Below, one piece after another: positions 55,797 to 64,000 of a stretch of DNA of 64,000 nt; position 1 is the first letter of the stretch; every line of letters begins with the position of its first letter. A program made the translations under genes and the position numbers. This stretch comes from Nitrospirales bacterium. Lineage in GTDB: Bacteria; Nitrospirota; Nitrospiria; Nitrospirales; UBA8639. The notes below the pieces were generated by a model. It was not told the DNA's origin. It searched no databases and saw only the letters and a list, made by a program, of their open reading frames with translations. The DNA is taken from the NCBI GenBank assembly GCA_031315865.1, contig JALDRJ010000002.1:2578001-2642000 (forward strand). The letters run 5' to 3'.

Positions 55797-57068
55797 ATGG
55801 ATAAGACTCGCAAGCTGATTCTCGTGGCGCTAGTCGTCTTGGTCTCGGTGGGGGCCTATCTTTTCATGGCACAGCGAATGACGACACGTCCGCCCATTAA
55901 GGTTGGCATTCTTCATTCATTGACTGGGACCATGTCGATCAGTGAACGGTCTGTCGTGGATGCCACGATGTTGGCCCTGGAAGAAATCAACCAATCCGGC
56001 GGGGTTCTTGGACGGAACATTCAGGCTATCGTCGTCGATACGGGTTCGAACGCTTTGCAATTTGCTGACGAAGCCGAACGGTTGATCGACGCGGAGAAAG
56101 TCAGCGTTCTCTTCGGGTGTTGGACTTCAGCGAGCCGCAAGGTCGTCAAAGAAGTCGTGGAACGTTTCAACCACCTCTTGTTCTACCCAGTGCAGTATGA
56201 AGGGCTGGAGCAATCCCCCAACATCATCTATACCGGTGCTGCGCCAAACCAGCAGATCATTCCGGCCGTGAAGTGGGCTTTTGATCATCTGGGAGATCGT
56301 TTTTATTTAGTGGGTTCGGACTATGTGTTTCCCCGCACCGCCAATGCCATGATCCGGGATCAGGTAGGGGCTCTTGATGGGCATATCGTGGGCGAACGTT
56401 ATGTCCCACTCGGGGGTAGACATTTCGAAAGTATTGTCATGGAGATTCTGGAGGCACAGCCAGACGTGATCATGAATACGATTAATGGAGATAGCAATAC
56501 GTCATTTTTTCTTGCACTTCGCATGGCTGGCGTGACCCCTGCTCATATTCCGACTCTCTCATTTAGTATGGCCGAAAATGAACTGTTATCGCTGGATTCA
56601 CGAATGATGGCCGGAGATTACGCGGCATGGAACTATTTTCAAGGTATTCGCGACGCGCGCAATTTGGATTTTGTCGAGAAGTTTCAACGAAAATTCGGGC
56701 CTGGTCGAGTGACAGCCGATTCGATGGAATCCGCCTATTTTAGTGTGTACCTTTGGGCCCAGGCGGTCCGTGACGCGCAAACTGACGATGTCGCGATCGT
56801 CAATCAGACCATCCTGGACCAAAGTTTTGCGGCCCCGGGAGGTATCGTGTATGTCGATTCCAGTACGCGGCATACCTGGAAAACGGTACGGGTCGGAAAG
56901 ATTCGTGAAGATGGGCAGTTCGATATTCTGTGGACTTCGGATCATCCGATTCGACCCGTTCCGTTTCCAACCTATCGGACGCAATCTGAATGGGAAGAGT
57001 TTCTTCAAAGACTGTACCGGGGGTGGGGCAATCAATGGGCCGCCACGCTGCCTAACCCAGGGGAATGA
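55797..57068 (+). CDS. UrtA/FmdD-like amide-binding periplasmic protein
   Basis: 423 residues. An uncleaved-looking N-terminal helix (about 5-25, no lipobox) precedes a type-I periplasmic binding fold: IKVGILHSLTGTMSISE, NQSGGVLGR, LFGCWTSASRK, FYPVQYEGLEQSPNI, and TINGDSN. These are close to urea/short-chain amide receptors (UrtA, FmdD, AmiC). No ABC permease or ATPase genes follow. Instead its stop overlaps a membrane hybrid kinase (ATGA), so it probably serves as a sensor ligand-binding subunit (inference). Confidence 0.88.
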   Translation: MDKTRKLILVALVVLVSVGAYLFMAQRMTTRPPIKVGILHSLTGTMSISERSVVDATMLALEEINQSGGVLGRNIQAIVVDTGSNALQFADEAERLIDAEKVSVLFGCWTSASRKVVKEVVERFNHLLFYPVQYEGLEQSPNIIYTGAAPNQQIIPAVKWAFDHLGDRFYLVGSDYVFPRTANAMIRDQVGALDGHIVGERYVPLGGRHFESIVMEILEAQPDVIMNTINGDSNTSFFLALRMAGVTPAHIPTLSFSMAENELLSLDSRMMAGDYAAWNYFQGIRDARNLDFVEKFQRKFGPGRVTADSMESAYFSVYLWAQAVRDAQTDDVAIVNQTILDQSFAAPGGIVYVDSSTRHTWKTVRVGKIREDGQFDILWTSDHPIRPVPFPTYRTQSEWEEFLQRLYRGWGNQWAATLPNPGE

Positions 57069-60004
57069 TCGTGATGCGCTGGATCACTCAGAAACCGATG
57101 GCCACACAGTTTCTCTTCTGGTTTTTGATCGTCGGCACGGTCCCGTACTTGATCGGATCGTGGCTGCTCTTTCAATCCGGAGAAACCTACCTGAAGCAGC
57201 AAGCCACGCAAACATTATTGACAGTGCGCGATGCGAAGGCAAATGCCTTGAACAGTTATTTAGAGGAGCGGTTTCGTGATATAGAAGTCTTGTCCCAAAT
57301 GCCTCTGCTCACCACTGCTGTGGAAGAATTGGCACGTGTCCTCATGCAAGCGAATCCCTCTTCGATGACGTATCAAAAACGGGAGACGCTCCATCGCGAG
57401 TACTTGCAGCACTATCAAGAGCTGGAAGGCTATCAAGATGTGATCCTCATCGCACCGGACGGCCGGATCGTCTTTTCCGCGAGTCAGCCGACGCTCGTCA
57501 ACGCCAACGTCCAACAGTCTCAAGAGCATTTCAATCAACTCCATAAAGTGTTCGTTCAAGCCAAAACGCTGTTAAGTACGGAACTTTCAGATTTTCTGTA
57601 TGACCCCAAGACAAACTATCCGGTGGCGTTCCTTGCCGCTCCGATCTTTAACGATGGGGCGATTTGCGGCGTCCTGGTCCTGCAAATTGACCACCATCGC
57701 TTGTATAAACTGGCTCAAGACTATACAGGGCTCGGGGATTCTGGCGAGACGATCATTGCTTCGAAGCACGGCAATGATTTGGTTTTCCTGACCCCGAGTC
57801 GATACGACCCGTCGGCTGAGTTTCGGCAGACTGTACCGATGGATGATTCCTCGGCGTATCCGGTGATCCAGGCCGTTCTTGGTGGAAAAGGCGTGGGAAT
57901 TATGAAGGATTACCGCGGTCAGGAAGTTCTTGCCGCCTGGAGATATCTGCCGGTCCCTCGATGGGGGCTGGCCGTCAAAATTGACACGCAAGAAGCTTTT
58001 GCGCCGATCGTCCAGCTCCAGCAAGCCGCGATGGCTTTAGGGGGTATCTTGCTCATCGTGCTGATCGCGTTGTCGCTGTCCATTTCCAAGTCTCTTTCGG
58101 ACCCAGTGATTAATCTCGTACGGGGCGCTAAGCGGTTCCGGCTTCGTGAATTCTCGGTGCCTGTCGAAGAAACTGGCTCTGAGGAAATCATCCATCTGGC
58201 CCAGGCTCTGAATCAAATGGCTGAAAATTTAAAAGAATCGTATCAGGCGTTGGAGCAGAAGGTTGTTGAGGGCTTGGCGGCCAATGAAAAGCTGGCTCAA
58301 GAGGTTGTTGAGCGGGAGCAGGCGCAACAACGTTTGATGGCGCAGAATGCCATTACGGCAATTTTGGCGGAATCATCAAATTTGCGGGAAGCGACGCCCA
58401 AGTTTCTTCGCGCCGTGTGTATACAGTTCGGTTGGGTGTTTGGAGCCCTCTGGCGTGTCGATGAAACTTCGACTCAACTCAGTTGCGTCGAGATTTGGTG
58501 TTACTCGGTGGCCACCCTTCAAGGGTTTGGAGAAAAAACACGGACGATGACGTTTTCCAAGGGCATGGGCTTGCCGGGGCGCGTGTGGGAGTCAGGACAG
58601 CCGGTCTGGGTTTCGGATGTCGTCGAAGATCCTAATTTCCCTCGTGCCGAAGAAGCCCAAAAAGAGGGGCTGCATGGCGCGTTTGCTTTTCCGGTATGGT
58701 CGGGCGAAAAAATATTTGGTGTGATGGAGTTTTATAGCCATCAACGGAATGAACCGGATAAAAGGCTCCTTGAGTTGATGAGGGCAGTGAGTTCGCAGAT
58801 TGGCATGTTTACACAACGCAATCAGGCGGAGGAGGAACTAAGCCGCACGGAAGCAAAAGTTCGGCAAATGCAGAAGATGGAGGCCATCGGGACGTTGGCT
58901 GGGGGCATTGCTCATGATTTCAACAATATTTTAGCGGCGATTCTTGGGTTTGCCGAATTGGCCTTATTCAGATTAGGTCATAATCCGAAGCTTCAATGGT
59001 ACTTGGAGGAAGTCATTCGATCAGGCAAGCGCGCGAAGGATTTAATCTCCCAAATATTGACCTATAGCCGTTGGAGCAAGCCGACACGGCAACCGATCGC
59101 TCTGGAACCCGTGACCAAGGAAGTGCTCAAACTGGTTCGTGCGACATTGCCCGCGACCATTACGTTGCATGAAGATTTTGAGCCGAATGAGAGCCGTATT
59201 TTCGCGGACACGACGGAAGTCCATCAGATTCTCATGAATTTGTGCGTGAATGCTGAATATTCCATGCGGGGCATGCATGGTACGCTGTCTGTTTCACTGC
59301 GAGTCACAGACGTGAGTCTGACGTTCGCTCAACTGCATCCTCCACTGTCTCCTGGGCGGCATTTTATGCTGAAAGTCAGCGATACGGGGCCTGGTATTTC
59401 TCCTCGCGATCTCCCACGAATTTTTGACCCGTTCTTTACCACGAAAAAGGTTGGAGAGGGCACCGGACTGGGCCTGGCAGTGGTCCATGGGATCGTGGCG
59501 AATTATGAAGGGACGATTCTCGTCGAGAGTATTCTTGGCCAAGGGACGAGTTTTACGATCTATTTGCCGACCATGCCAATTACTGTGGCTCCCGACGTTG
59601 CTGTCGATATTCCCTCGCGGATAACCGGCCAGGGGCAGATCCTGTTCGTTGACGATGAAGAAGCGATTGCCCTGGTCTGTAAGGAACTGCTTGAACAGCT
59701 CGGTTATCAAGTCGTGGCGAAAACGAGCGGCTCTGACGCGCTTGCCGCCTTTCGTGATGATCCCAATTATTTCGATGTGGTGATTACTGATCAGACCATG
59801 CCGAGTATGACCGGAGAAGAACTGTCGGAACAGCTTCTGCGATTACGACCCAACCTCCCGATTATTTTGTGCACGGGATTCAGTCATTCGATCGACGCGG
59901 ACAAGGCCAAAGCGTTGGGCATACGCGGGTTTTTAATTAAACCGCTCCTGAGCCATCAGCTAGCGCAAATGCTGCAGGAAGTCAGGTTTAGCTACCATCC
60001 GTAA
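57065..60004 (+). CDS. membrane hybrid histidine kinase (dCache-HAMP-GAF-HisKA-HATPase-REC)
   Basis: 979 residues. TM helix 14-36, periplasmic Cache-like domain 40-315, TM helix 320-342, HAMP 343-395, GAF 425-585, then H617 in GIAHDFNNIL, DTGPGISP, FDPFFTTKK, GEGTGLGL, and a C-terminal receiver with VDDEEA, D909 in VITDQTMP and K959 in LIKP. Start overlaps the binding-protein stop. No separate response regulator follows; phosphotransfer to an unlinked protein is likely. Confidence 0.9.
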   Translation: MIVMRWITQKPMATQFLFWFLIVGTVPYLIGSWLLFQSGETYLKQQATQTLLTVRDAKANALNSYLEERFRDIEVLSQMPLLTTAVEELARVLMQANPSSMTYQKRETLHREYLQHYQELEGYQDVILIAPDGRIVFSASQPTLVNANVQQSQEHFNQLHKVFVQAKTLLSTELSDFLYDPKTNYPVAFLAAPIFNDGAICGVLVLQIDHHRLYKLAQDYTGLGDSGETIIASKHGNDLVFLTPSRYDPSAEFRQTVPMDDSSAYPVIQAVLGGKGVGIMKDYRGQEVLAAWRYLPVPRWGLAVKIDTQEAFAPIVQLQQAAMALGGILLIVLIALSLSISKSLSDPVINLVRGAKRFRLREFSVPVEETGSEEIIHLAQALNQMAENLKESYQALEQKVVEGLAANEKLAQEVVEREQAQQRLMAQNAITAILAESSNLREATPKFLRAVCIQFGWVFGALWRVDETSTQLSCVEIWCYSVATLQGFGEKTRTMTFSKGMGLPGRVWESGQPVWVSDVVEDPNFPRAEEAQKEGLHGAFAFPVWSGEKIFGVMEFYSHQRNEPDKRLLELMRAVSSQIGMFTQRNQAEEELSRTEAKVRQMQKMEAIGTLAGGIAHDFNNILAAILGFAELALFRLGHNPKLQWYLEEVIRSGKRAKDLISQILTYSRWSKPTRQPIALEPVTKEVLKLVRATLPATITLHEDFEPNESRIFADTTEVHQILMNLCVNAEYSMRGMHGTLSVSLRVTDVSLTFAQLHPPLSPGRHFMLKVSDTGPGISPRDLPRIFDPFFTTKKVGEGTGLGLAVVHGIVANYEGTILVESILGQGTSFTIYLPTMPITVAPDVAVDIPSRITGQGQILFVDDEEAIALVCKELLEQLGYQVVAKTSGSDALAAFRDDPNYFDVVITDQTMPSMTGEELSEQLLRLRPNLPIILCTGFSHSIDADKAKALGIRGFLIKPLLSHQLAQMLQEVRFSYHP

Positions 60005-60070
60005 CTCGTTCGACATTCCTCACGCGATCTCGTCGAAACGTTCAGTTGCATATATTGATTGTGACCAGAT

Positions 60071-61081
60071 TCAGCAAAGTTTGTGGGGTGAGAAAGACGA
60101 CGAGCAACTATTCAAAGAAGCGATATGGGATAAGAGGTCACGACTGAGCGCCGGTTGCTGTGCCGCAAGGATGTTGCGGCGCAAGTGTTCGACTGATTTT
60201 GTGCCTACCAGAATGGACGAAATCGCTTCAGAACGAAGCAAAAACTGAATGGCGACGTCAGAGATGCGGCGTCCTTCCTGTTCGCAGAGAGCGTGTAAGC
60301 GTTGCAAGTGTTGTGATGCCGGTGAACTCTGTCCTGCCTGATAGCCCGTGTTGATTCTGAGCGCGTCCGTTAACAGTCCTCTGGCGAGTGGCACGCGCGC
60401 GAGAATACCCACATCCGGGAATGCGCTCGGAAGCAGTTCAGCCGTTGCCTCCTGTTCGAGAATATTCACCGGCACTTGCAGCGCGGCGAGATGCGGTTTT
60501 TTCAAGCAACACAGTCCGTCCTCGATTGAATTGACGGAGATGCCGAAAAACCGGATTTTTCCTTCCTGCCGTGCCTGCTCGAGAAAACGATAGATTTCGT
60601 CTCGCTCTAGTATGGCCCGGGGCGGGCTATGCAGTTGATACACGTCGATATAATCCGATCCCAGGCGTCTCAGGCTCTGTTCAAGGGCGTGTTTGAGATA
60701 CGTCGTCTTGAAATTCTGGCGCTTGTGGGAGAGTTGTTTGAGAGTCGATTTTTTCTTGGTAAGAAATGAACGGAACGGGCCGACAAACGGCAGCAGGTAT
60801 TGTCCGAACCGGGCCAGTGATGACGGAAGGAAGCCGCCTTTGCTGGCGATGATGACTCGATCCCGTTTCCCGTGAAACGCTTTTCCGAGTATCCGCTCTG
60901 AGCTTCCGTAGCCGTATGAATCGGCGGTGTCGAACAGGTTGATGCCCTGGTCGAAGGCATCGTGCAGAAGCTTGACTCCCTCCGTCGTCTGCCCTTCAAA
61001 CACACTGGTCCCGAGACGGGAACAGCCGAGGCCGATGACGGAGGTCAATAGTCCCGTGTTTCCTAGAGGACGGTATTCCAT
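60071..61081 (-). CDS. aldo/keto reductase
   Basis: 336 residues. LGLGCSRLG start, NLFDTADSYGYGSSE (catalytic Asp and Tyr), IIASKGG (Lys) and DVYQLHSPP (His). NAD(P)H-dependent oxidoreductase of the YghZ/Gfo-like group; substrate unknown. Its ATG directly follows the phosphodiesterase stop, so it is the last gene of the envelope-glycan operon. Convergent with the hybrid kinase. Confidence 0.92.
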   Translation of the reverse strand: MEYRPLGNTGLLTSVIGLGCSRLGTSVFEGQTTEGVKLLHDAFDQGINLFDTADSYGYGSSERILGKAFHGKRDRVIIASKGGFLPSSLARFGQYLLPFVGPFRSFLTKKKSTLKQLSHKRQNFKTTYLKHALEQSLRRLGSDYIDVYQLHSPPRAILERDEIYRFLEQARQEGKIRFFGISVNSIEDGLCCLKKPHLAALQVPVNILEQEATAELLPSAFPDVGILARVPLARGLLTDALRINTGYQAGQSSPASQHLQRLHALCEQEGRRISDVAIQFLLRSEAISSILVGTKSVEHLRRNILAAQQPALSRDLLSHIASLNSCSSSFSPHKLC

Positions 61082-62656
61082 CTACGACAAGATGTCTGAC
61101 AAGACTTTTCCATCCATGATGTCGGGTATGGGTTCGCTCAGCACATGGAGAAGGGTGGGCGCGATATCCATGATGTGCGCGTCTTCGAGCTGTTGATTGG
61201 TCTTGATGGACCGTCCCGCCGCGAGCATGAATCCGTTGACCATGTGCGCGCCTGAACGTTTATCCGGCAGGATTCCTGAAACCCTTCCGATTTTTTTTGA
61301 TTCGAGGTGATTGACTGGCGCATTGCCTTTCCATTGAACGATTAAATCCTGCATTTCATCGAGGCGGTCTCCCTGGTATACATCTTTTACTTTGATGACT
61401 CCCGCCACCGCTCCTTCGCCTGTGTCGGGATTGACGAGTTCGAGCAGGTCTTGGGTAATGCGAGCACATAAATGGTCGAACTCCCCTCCTGGTTCCACGA
61501 GGCCGTGAGGTTCTCTTCCCTTGAGATTGATACGTATGGCCCCGGAATAATCGGACGGTACTTCGAATGCGAGGCTGTCTTTCCAGTTGTTCCCCATCGT
61601 CAAGATGCGCCGGGTGACAGAATCCCATACCTTTTCCGGGATGACTCGCTTGATGGTTTCCATGAGCTTGGCGGAGACGAGTGTTTCGATGCTTTTGATC
61701 GCGTAGTACGGGCCCCATTTCTGGTGAGGGAGCAGTTGTTTCAGCCCAGCCGATGACGGTCCTTTTGAATAGCCCAGCTTCTCCAATACTTGAGGGAGTA
61801 GATGTTGGCCGCTGAAATTGGGCCCCATACCCGTGTTCGAGACGATCATCACGGTCGCCTCAGGGGACATCGTGATGAGCTCGGCAATGCCCCGGTCGAT
61901 TTCCTGATAAATTTTGAGGATCGAATCTCCGCATTCACGCTCCAGTTCCGGGTCATAATCGGGATGCCGCTTGTCGATGATATGCCAGAAGTAATGACCG
62001 ATCCAATGGGCTTCGGCATACCCGATGACGTAACAATCCCAGGCTTCCTGAGCGAGGACCTGTTTGGCGATCTGGGTGCGGCGGCGCGTCCCTTCCAGAA
62101 GTTTGTCAGAGAACGCTTTCCAGGCGGCGATATCTTTCGGCCGTTCCTGGTACCAGAATTCCAAAGGATGATGTCCGACACGGGAAAAAATATCCTTTAA
62201 AAGTTTTTTTGGCCACGAATGTTGTTTGGCGTTCAGCCCCTCGGCTCCCCAACCGACCAACATGACTCCGTTGAGGTCTTCAGTCGCGTAGGTGTCGGGC
62301 AAATCAAGGATCGCCACCCGTTTCCCATGACGGCTCAGCTGATTCCAGAACGGCTCGGTCGCTGTTTGTTCGGCGTATTTCTTCCTGATGGTGTACGTGC
62401 CAGGCTGGAGCTGGCGATGATAAAACCCCATGCCGTGTTTGGCCGGGTTGGTGCCGGTAATGAGCGATGCCCACGTGGCTCCGCTTGAAATTTCCGTCGT
62501 CGATCGTAACCGGCGCCAGATGCCCTTCTGCATCAGGCTTTGAAATGTCGGAAGCTTTCCTTCGTTGGCCCATTGCTCGACCAATGTCGGCTCTGCGGCC
62601 TCGAGGCCGATAACGACGACTCGTTGATGTGGTGATCCTCCGTTTCCTTGACTCAT
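61082..62656 (-). CDS. alkaline-phosphatase-superfamily phosphodiesterase
   Basis: 524 residues from the ATG at 62656, which has CAGGAGA upstream and overlaps the stop of the glycosyltransferase. VVVIGLEAAEPTLVEQW near the start corresponds to the first metal-ligand strand (Asp usual, here Glu in GLEAAE), then SSGATWASLITGTNPAKHGMGF (nucleophile Thr/Ser region), and LHVLSEPIPDIMDG near the end. It resembles type I nucleotide pyrophosphatases/phosphodiesterases. It may modify or trim a lipid-linked or secreted glycan (inference). Confidence 0.88.
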   Translation of the reverse strand: MSQGNGGSPHQRVVVIGLEAAEPTLVEQWANEGKLPTFQSLMQKGIWRRLRSTTEISSGATWASLITGTNPAKHGMGFYHRQLQPGTYTIRKKYAEQTATEPFWNQLSRHGKRVAILDLPDTYATEDLNGVMLVGWGAEGLNAKQHSWPKKLLKDIFSRVGHHPLEFWYQERPKDIAAWKAFSDKLLEGTRRRTQIAKQVLAQEAWDCYVIGYAEAHWIGHYFWHIIDKRHPDYDPELERECGDSILKIYQEIDRGIAELITMSPEATVMIVSNTGMGPNFSGQHLLPQVLEKLGYSKGPSSAGLKQLLPHQKWGPYYAIKSIETLVSAKLMETIKRVIPEKVWDSVTRRILTMGNNWKDSLAFEVPSDYSGAIRINLKGREPHGLVEPGGEFDHLCARITQDLLELVNPDTGEGAVAGVIKVKDVYQGDRLDEMQDLIVQWKGNAPVNHLESKKIGRVSGILPDKRSGAHMVNGFMLAAGRSIKTNQQLEDAHIMDIAPTLLHVLSEPIPDIMDGKVLSDILS

Positions 62657-63582
62657 TTCGTCTCCTGGTTGTTTTTCGTCATAGGTTCCTTCGGCATAAA
62701 AAAGGCGCACCAAAAGCCTCTGGCATGTGAGAGCAGAATCTTCTTATCGCCCTGTCGAACGAGCTTGATCATCAACGCCAGTGCACGAAATGGTAAACAC
62801 AACCCAATACTCGCCAACTGCAGCCAACTGGCATGTTCTCTGATCAAGTACAAATAATTGCGGGCTTTGGTCTGTTCGTATAGAGGCAGAGGCTTTCGGC
62901 CAAGTTTCGTTCCCTTATGATGAATGATGGCGGCCGGGACATACCGCGTGTTGTACCCCAATCGTCTGGCGCGCAAACACAGGTCCACGTCTTCCCACCC
63001 GTAGGGGTTGAACGCTTCATTGAATCCCCCTAATTGTTCGAACAGCGAAGCCTTGATGAAAAGACCAAAACATCCGCAGGCCGCCACATAACAAGGCTGA
63101 TCATACTGTCCGCGATCCTCTTCGCCAGCGCCGATGTCCTCGATGATGCCCGTATACAGATTGACACGGATTCCGATGGAATTGAGGATTGTCGATGGGT
63201 GACGAGTGTAGCCCTTTCCGCAGGCGATTCCGGTGGCTGAGTCCGCGAGCGTGGCGTCCACGAAGCGAGAAATCGCATTGGGAGCCAGGGTCGCGTCATC
63301 ATCGAGAAAGAGAATGTAGTCGGGCTGGAGTATTTCTTGGACAAATCGCCAGCCAGCGTTCCTTCCGCCTGGCGCCCCGATATTGCTGGGCATTCGAATT
63401 TTCGGAAGTTCCGGGTAGACGGCTTCAATAGACTCCCAAGATCCGTCCGTCGAGGCGTTGTCGACGACGAATACGTTCGTAAGTGGATAATCCGAGGCCT
63501 GTGCGCTGCCGATGGCTTCGAGGACATCGTGCCGTTTATTGAAGTTCAGGATGATAATGGCCACGGTGGGAGAGTGATTCAT
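62653..63582 (-). CDS. family 2 glycosyltransferase
   Basis: 309 residues. GT-A fold: VAIIILNFNKRHDV, VVDNASTDGS, and LFLDDDATL where DDD is the metal site, then GCFGLFIKASLFEQLGGFNEAF and WEDVDLCLRARRLGY. Similar to rhamnosyltransferase-like GT2 enzymes. A C-terminal hydrophobic/basic region may bind the membrane. Overlaps the genes on both sides by four bases. Confidence 0.93.
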   Translation of the reverse strand: MNHSPTVAIIILNFNKRHDVLEAIGSAQASDYPLTNVFVVDNASTDGSWESIEAVYPELPKIRMPSNIGAPGGRNAGWRFVQEILQPDYILFLDDDATLAPNAISRFVDATLADSATGIACGKGYTRHPSTILNSIGIRVNLYTGIIEDIGAGEEDRGQYDQPCYVAACGCFGLFIKASLFEQLGGFNEAFNPYGWEDVDLCLRARRLGYNTRYVPAAIIHHKGTKLGRKPLPLYEQTKARNYLYLIREHASWLQLASIGLCLPFRALALMIKLVRQGDKKILLSHARGFWCAFFMPKEPMTKNNQETK

Positions 63583-64000
63583 CGTCGTGATGTTCCTCGT
63601 GTAACGGGTAGGAACAGGGTCTTGGCTTCGAGAATCCCACCGGCCAGTCCCAATAGCAAGGTTCTGGCGAAGAGAAGGAATGAAAATGCGATCGTGAGAG
63701 CCGGAACAACTCCATAGTATCCCAGGAGGATGAGCAGGGCCCCTTCTCGTACGCCGAATCCGGATACGGAAATAGGAAAAAGAAGCAGGAACCCTAGAAT
63801 AGAACGAACCCAGCCAAAACTCTCAAGTCGAATATTCATGCCAAGCGATTGTCCGAGGAGATAAAAGAAGAGAATGCCGAGAATCTGCCAGCCGCAGGAG
63901 AGTAAAAAAATGTAACCGTGTTCGTGAATGGTCAATTGATGGTACTCGCGCGCGGCCTGAACGAGTTTGAGTATCCCGCGTCTGATGAGCGCCGGGATTG
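63579..64000 (-). CDS. flippase-like membrane protein (LPG-synthase TM family), partial
   Basis: The frame stays open to the right edge, so only the C-terminal part (about 140 codons) is seen. Several membrane helices and the segment FPISVSGFGVREGALLILLGYYG are typical of the UPF0104/lysylphosphatidylglycerol-synthase TM family, often paired with glycosyltransferases. The stop overlaps the GT2 start. The N-terminus lies outside the window. Confidence 0.85.
   Translation of the reverse strand, partial: IPALIRRGILKLVQAAREYHQLTIHEHGYIFLLSCGWQILGILFFYLLGQSLGMNIRLESFGWVRSILGFLLLFPISVSGFGVREGALLILLGYYGVVPALTIAFSFLLFARTLLLGLAGGILEAKTLFLPVTRGTSRR

Noticed and set aside
1..64000. tRNA, rRNA and CRISPR arrays
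   Set aside because: I looked for T-loop-like GTTCRA motifs with paired arms and for regularly spaced repeats and found none that hold up; a covariance-model scan was not possible here.

Overview
The window looks like chromosomal DNA of a free-living Gram-negative bacterium of moderate GC (about half, judged by eye). Cues are lipoproteins with lipoboxes, an OmpA-type protein, a class GN-type sortase with its VIT/vWA target, a dTDP-rhamnose pathway, and many multi-domain histidine kinases. A Nitrospira/Nitrospirota relative is my best guess, but this is inference: no rRNA, tRNA or nitrite-oxidation marker is present. I saw no CRISPR array and no prophage.

Layout. 0.5-4.5 kb: an SGNH-like envelope protein, a small lipoprotein whose 5' end looks frameshifted, and an asparagine synthase. 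4.6-12.8 kb: housekeeping genes tmk-holB-metG on the minus strand, and a DUF502 membrane protein, glmU and glmS on the plus strand. 13.0-17.2 kb: an overlapping rmlB-rmlA-rmlC-rmlD-uppP operon that makes dTDP-L-rhamnose and recycles the undecaprenyl carrier. 17.3-26.3 kb: malic enzyme, then a minus-strand signalling cluster of three histidine kinases, a receiver-only regulator and a haem-binding Tll0287-like protein. 26.6-33 kb: an aminotransferase relic, a CPBP protease, an SDR, a gamma-carbonic anhydrase-like protein, a hydrolase, and a MarR-pirin-glutathionyl-hydroquinone reductase-SnoaL operon with a palindromic operator in its promoter.

34.6-41.3 kb is an accessory, decaying region. It holds a VapBC-type and a RelE/ParE-type toxin-antitoxin pair, a broken IS3 transposase, two clear and one degenerate copy of a ~278-bp repeat, a duplicated SnoaL tail, a lectin-like relic, an interrupted gene pair, and truncated MNT/HEPN genes. 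41.4-45.3 kb is central glycolysis: a fusion of an FBPase-2-like histidine phosphatase to a phosphofructokinase, divergent from pyruvate kinase. I consider this fusion the most interesting protein here.

45.3-64 kb: a RmlD-like SDR, an M48 protease with two YbjQ-like proteins, the OmpA/sortase-target/sortase operon, an orphan Phd-like antitoxin, a Na/Pi cotransporter, two paralogous small proteins around a tiny lipoprotein, a UrtA-like binding protein coupled to a hybrid kinase, and an envelope-glycan operon (flippase-like protein, GT2, phosphodiesterase, aldo-keto reductase) that runs off the right edge.
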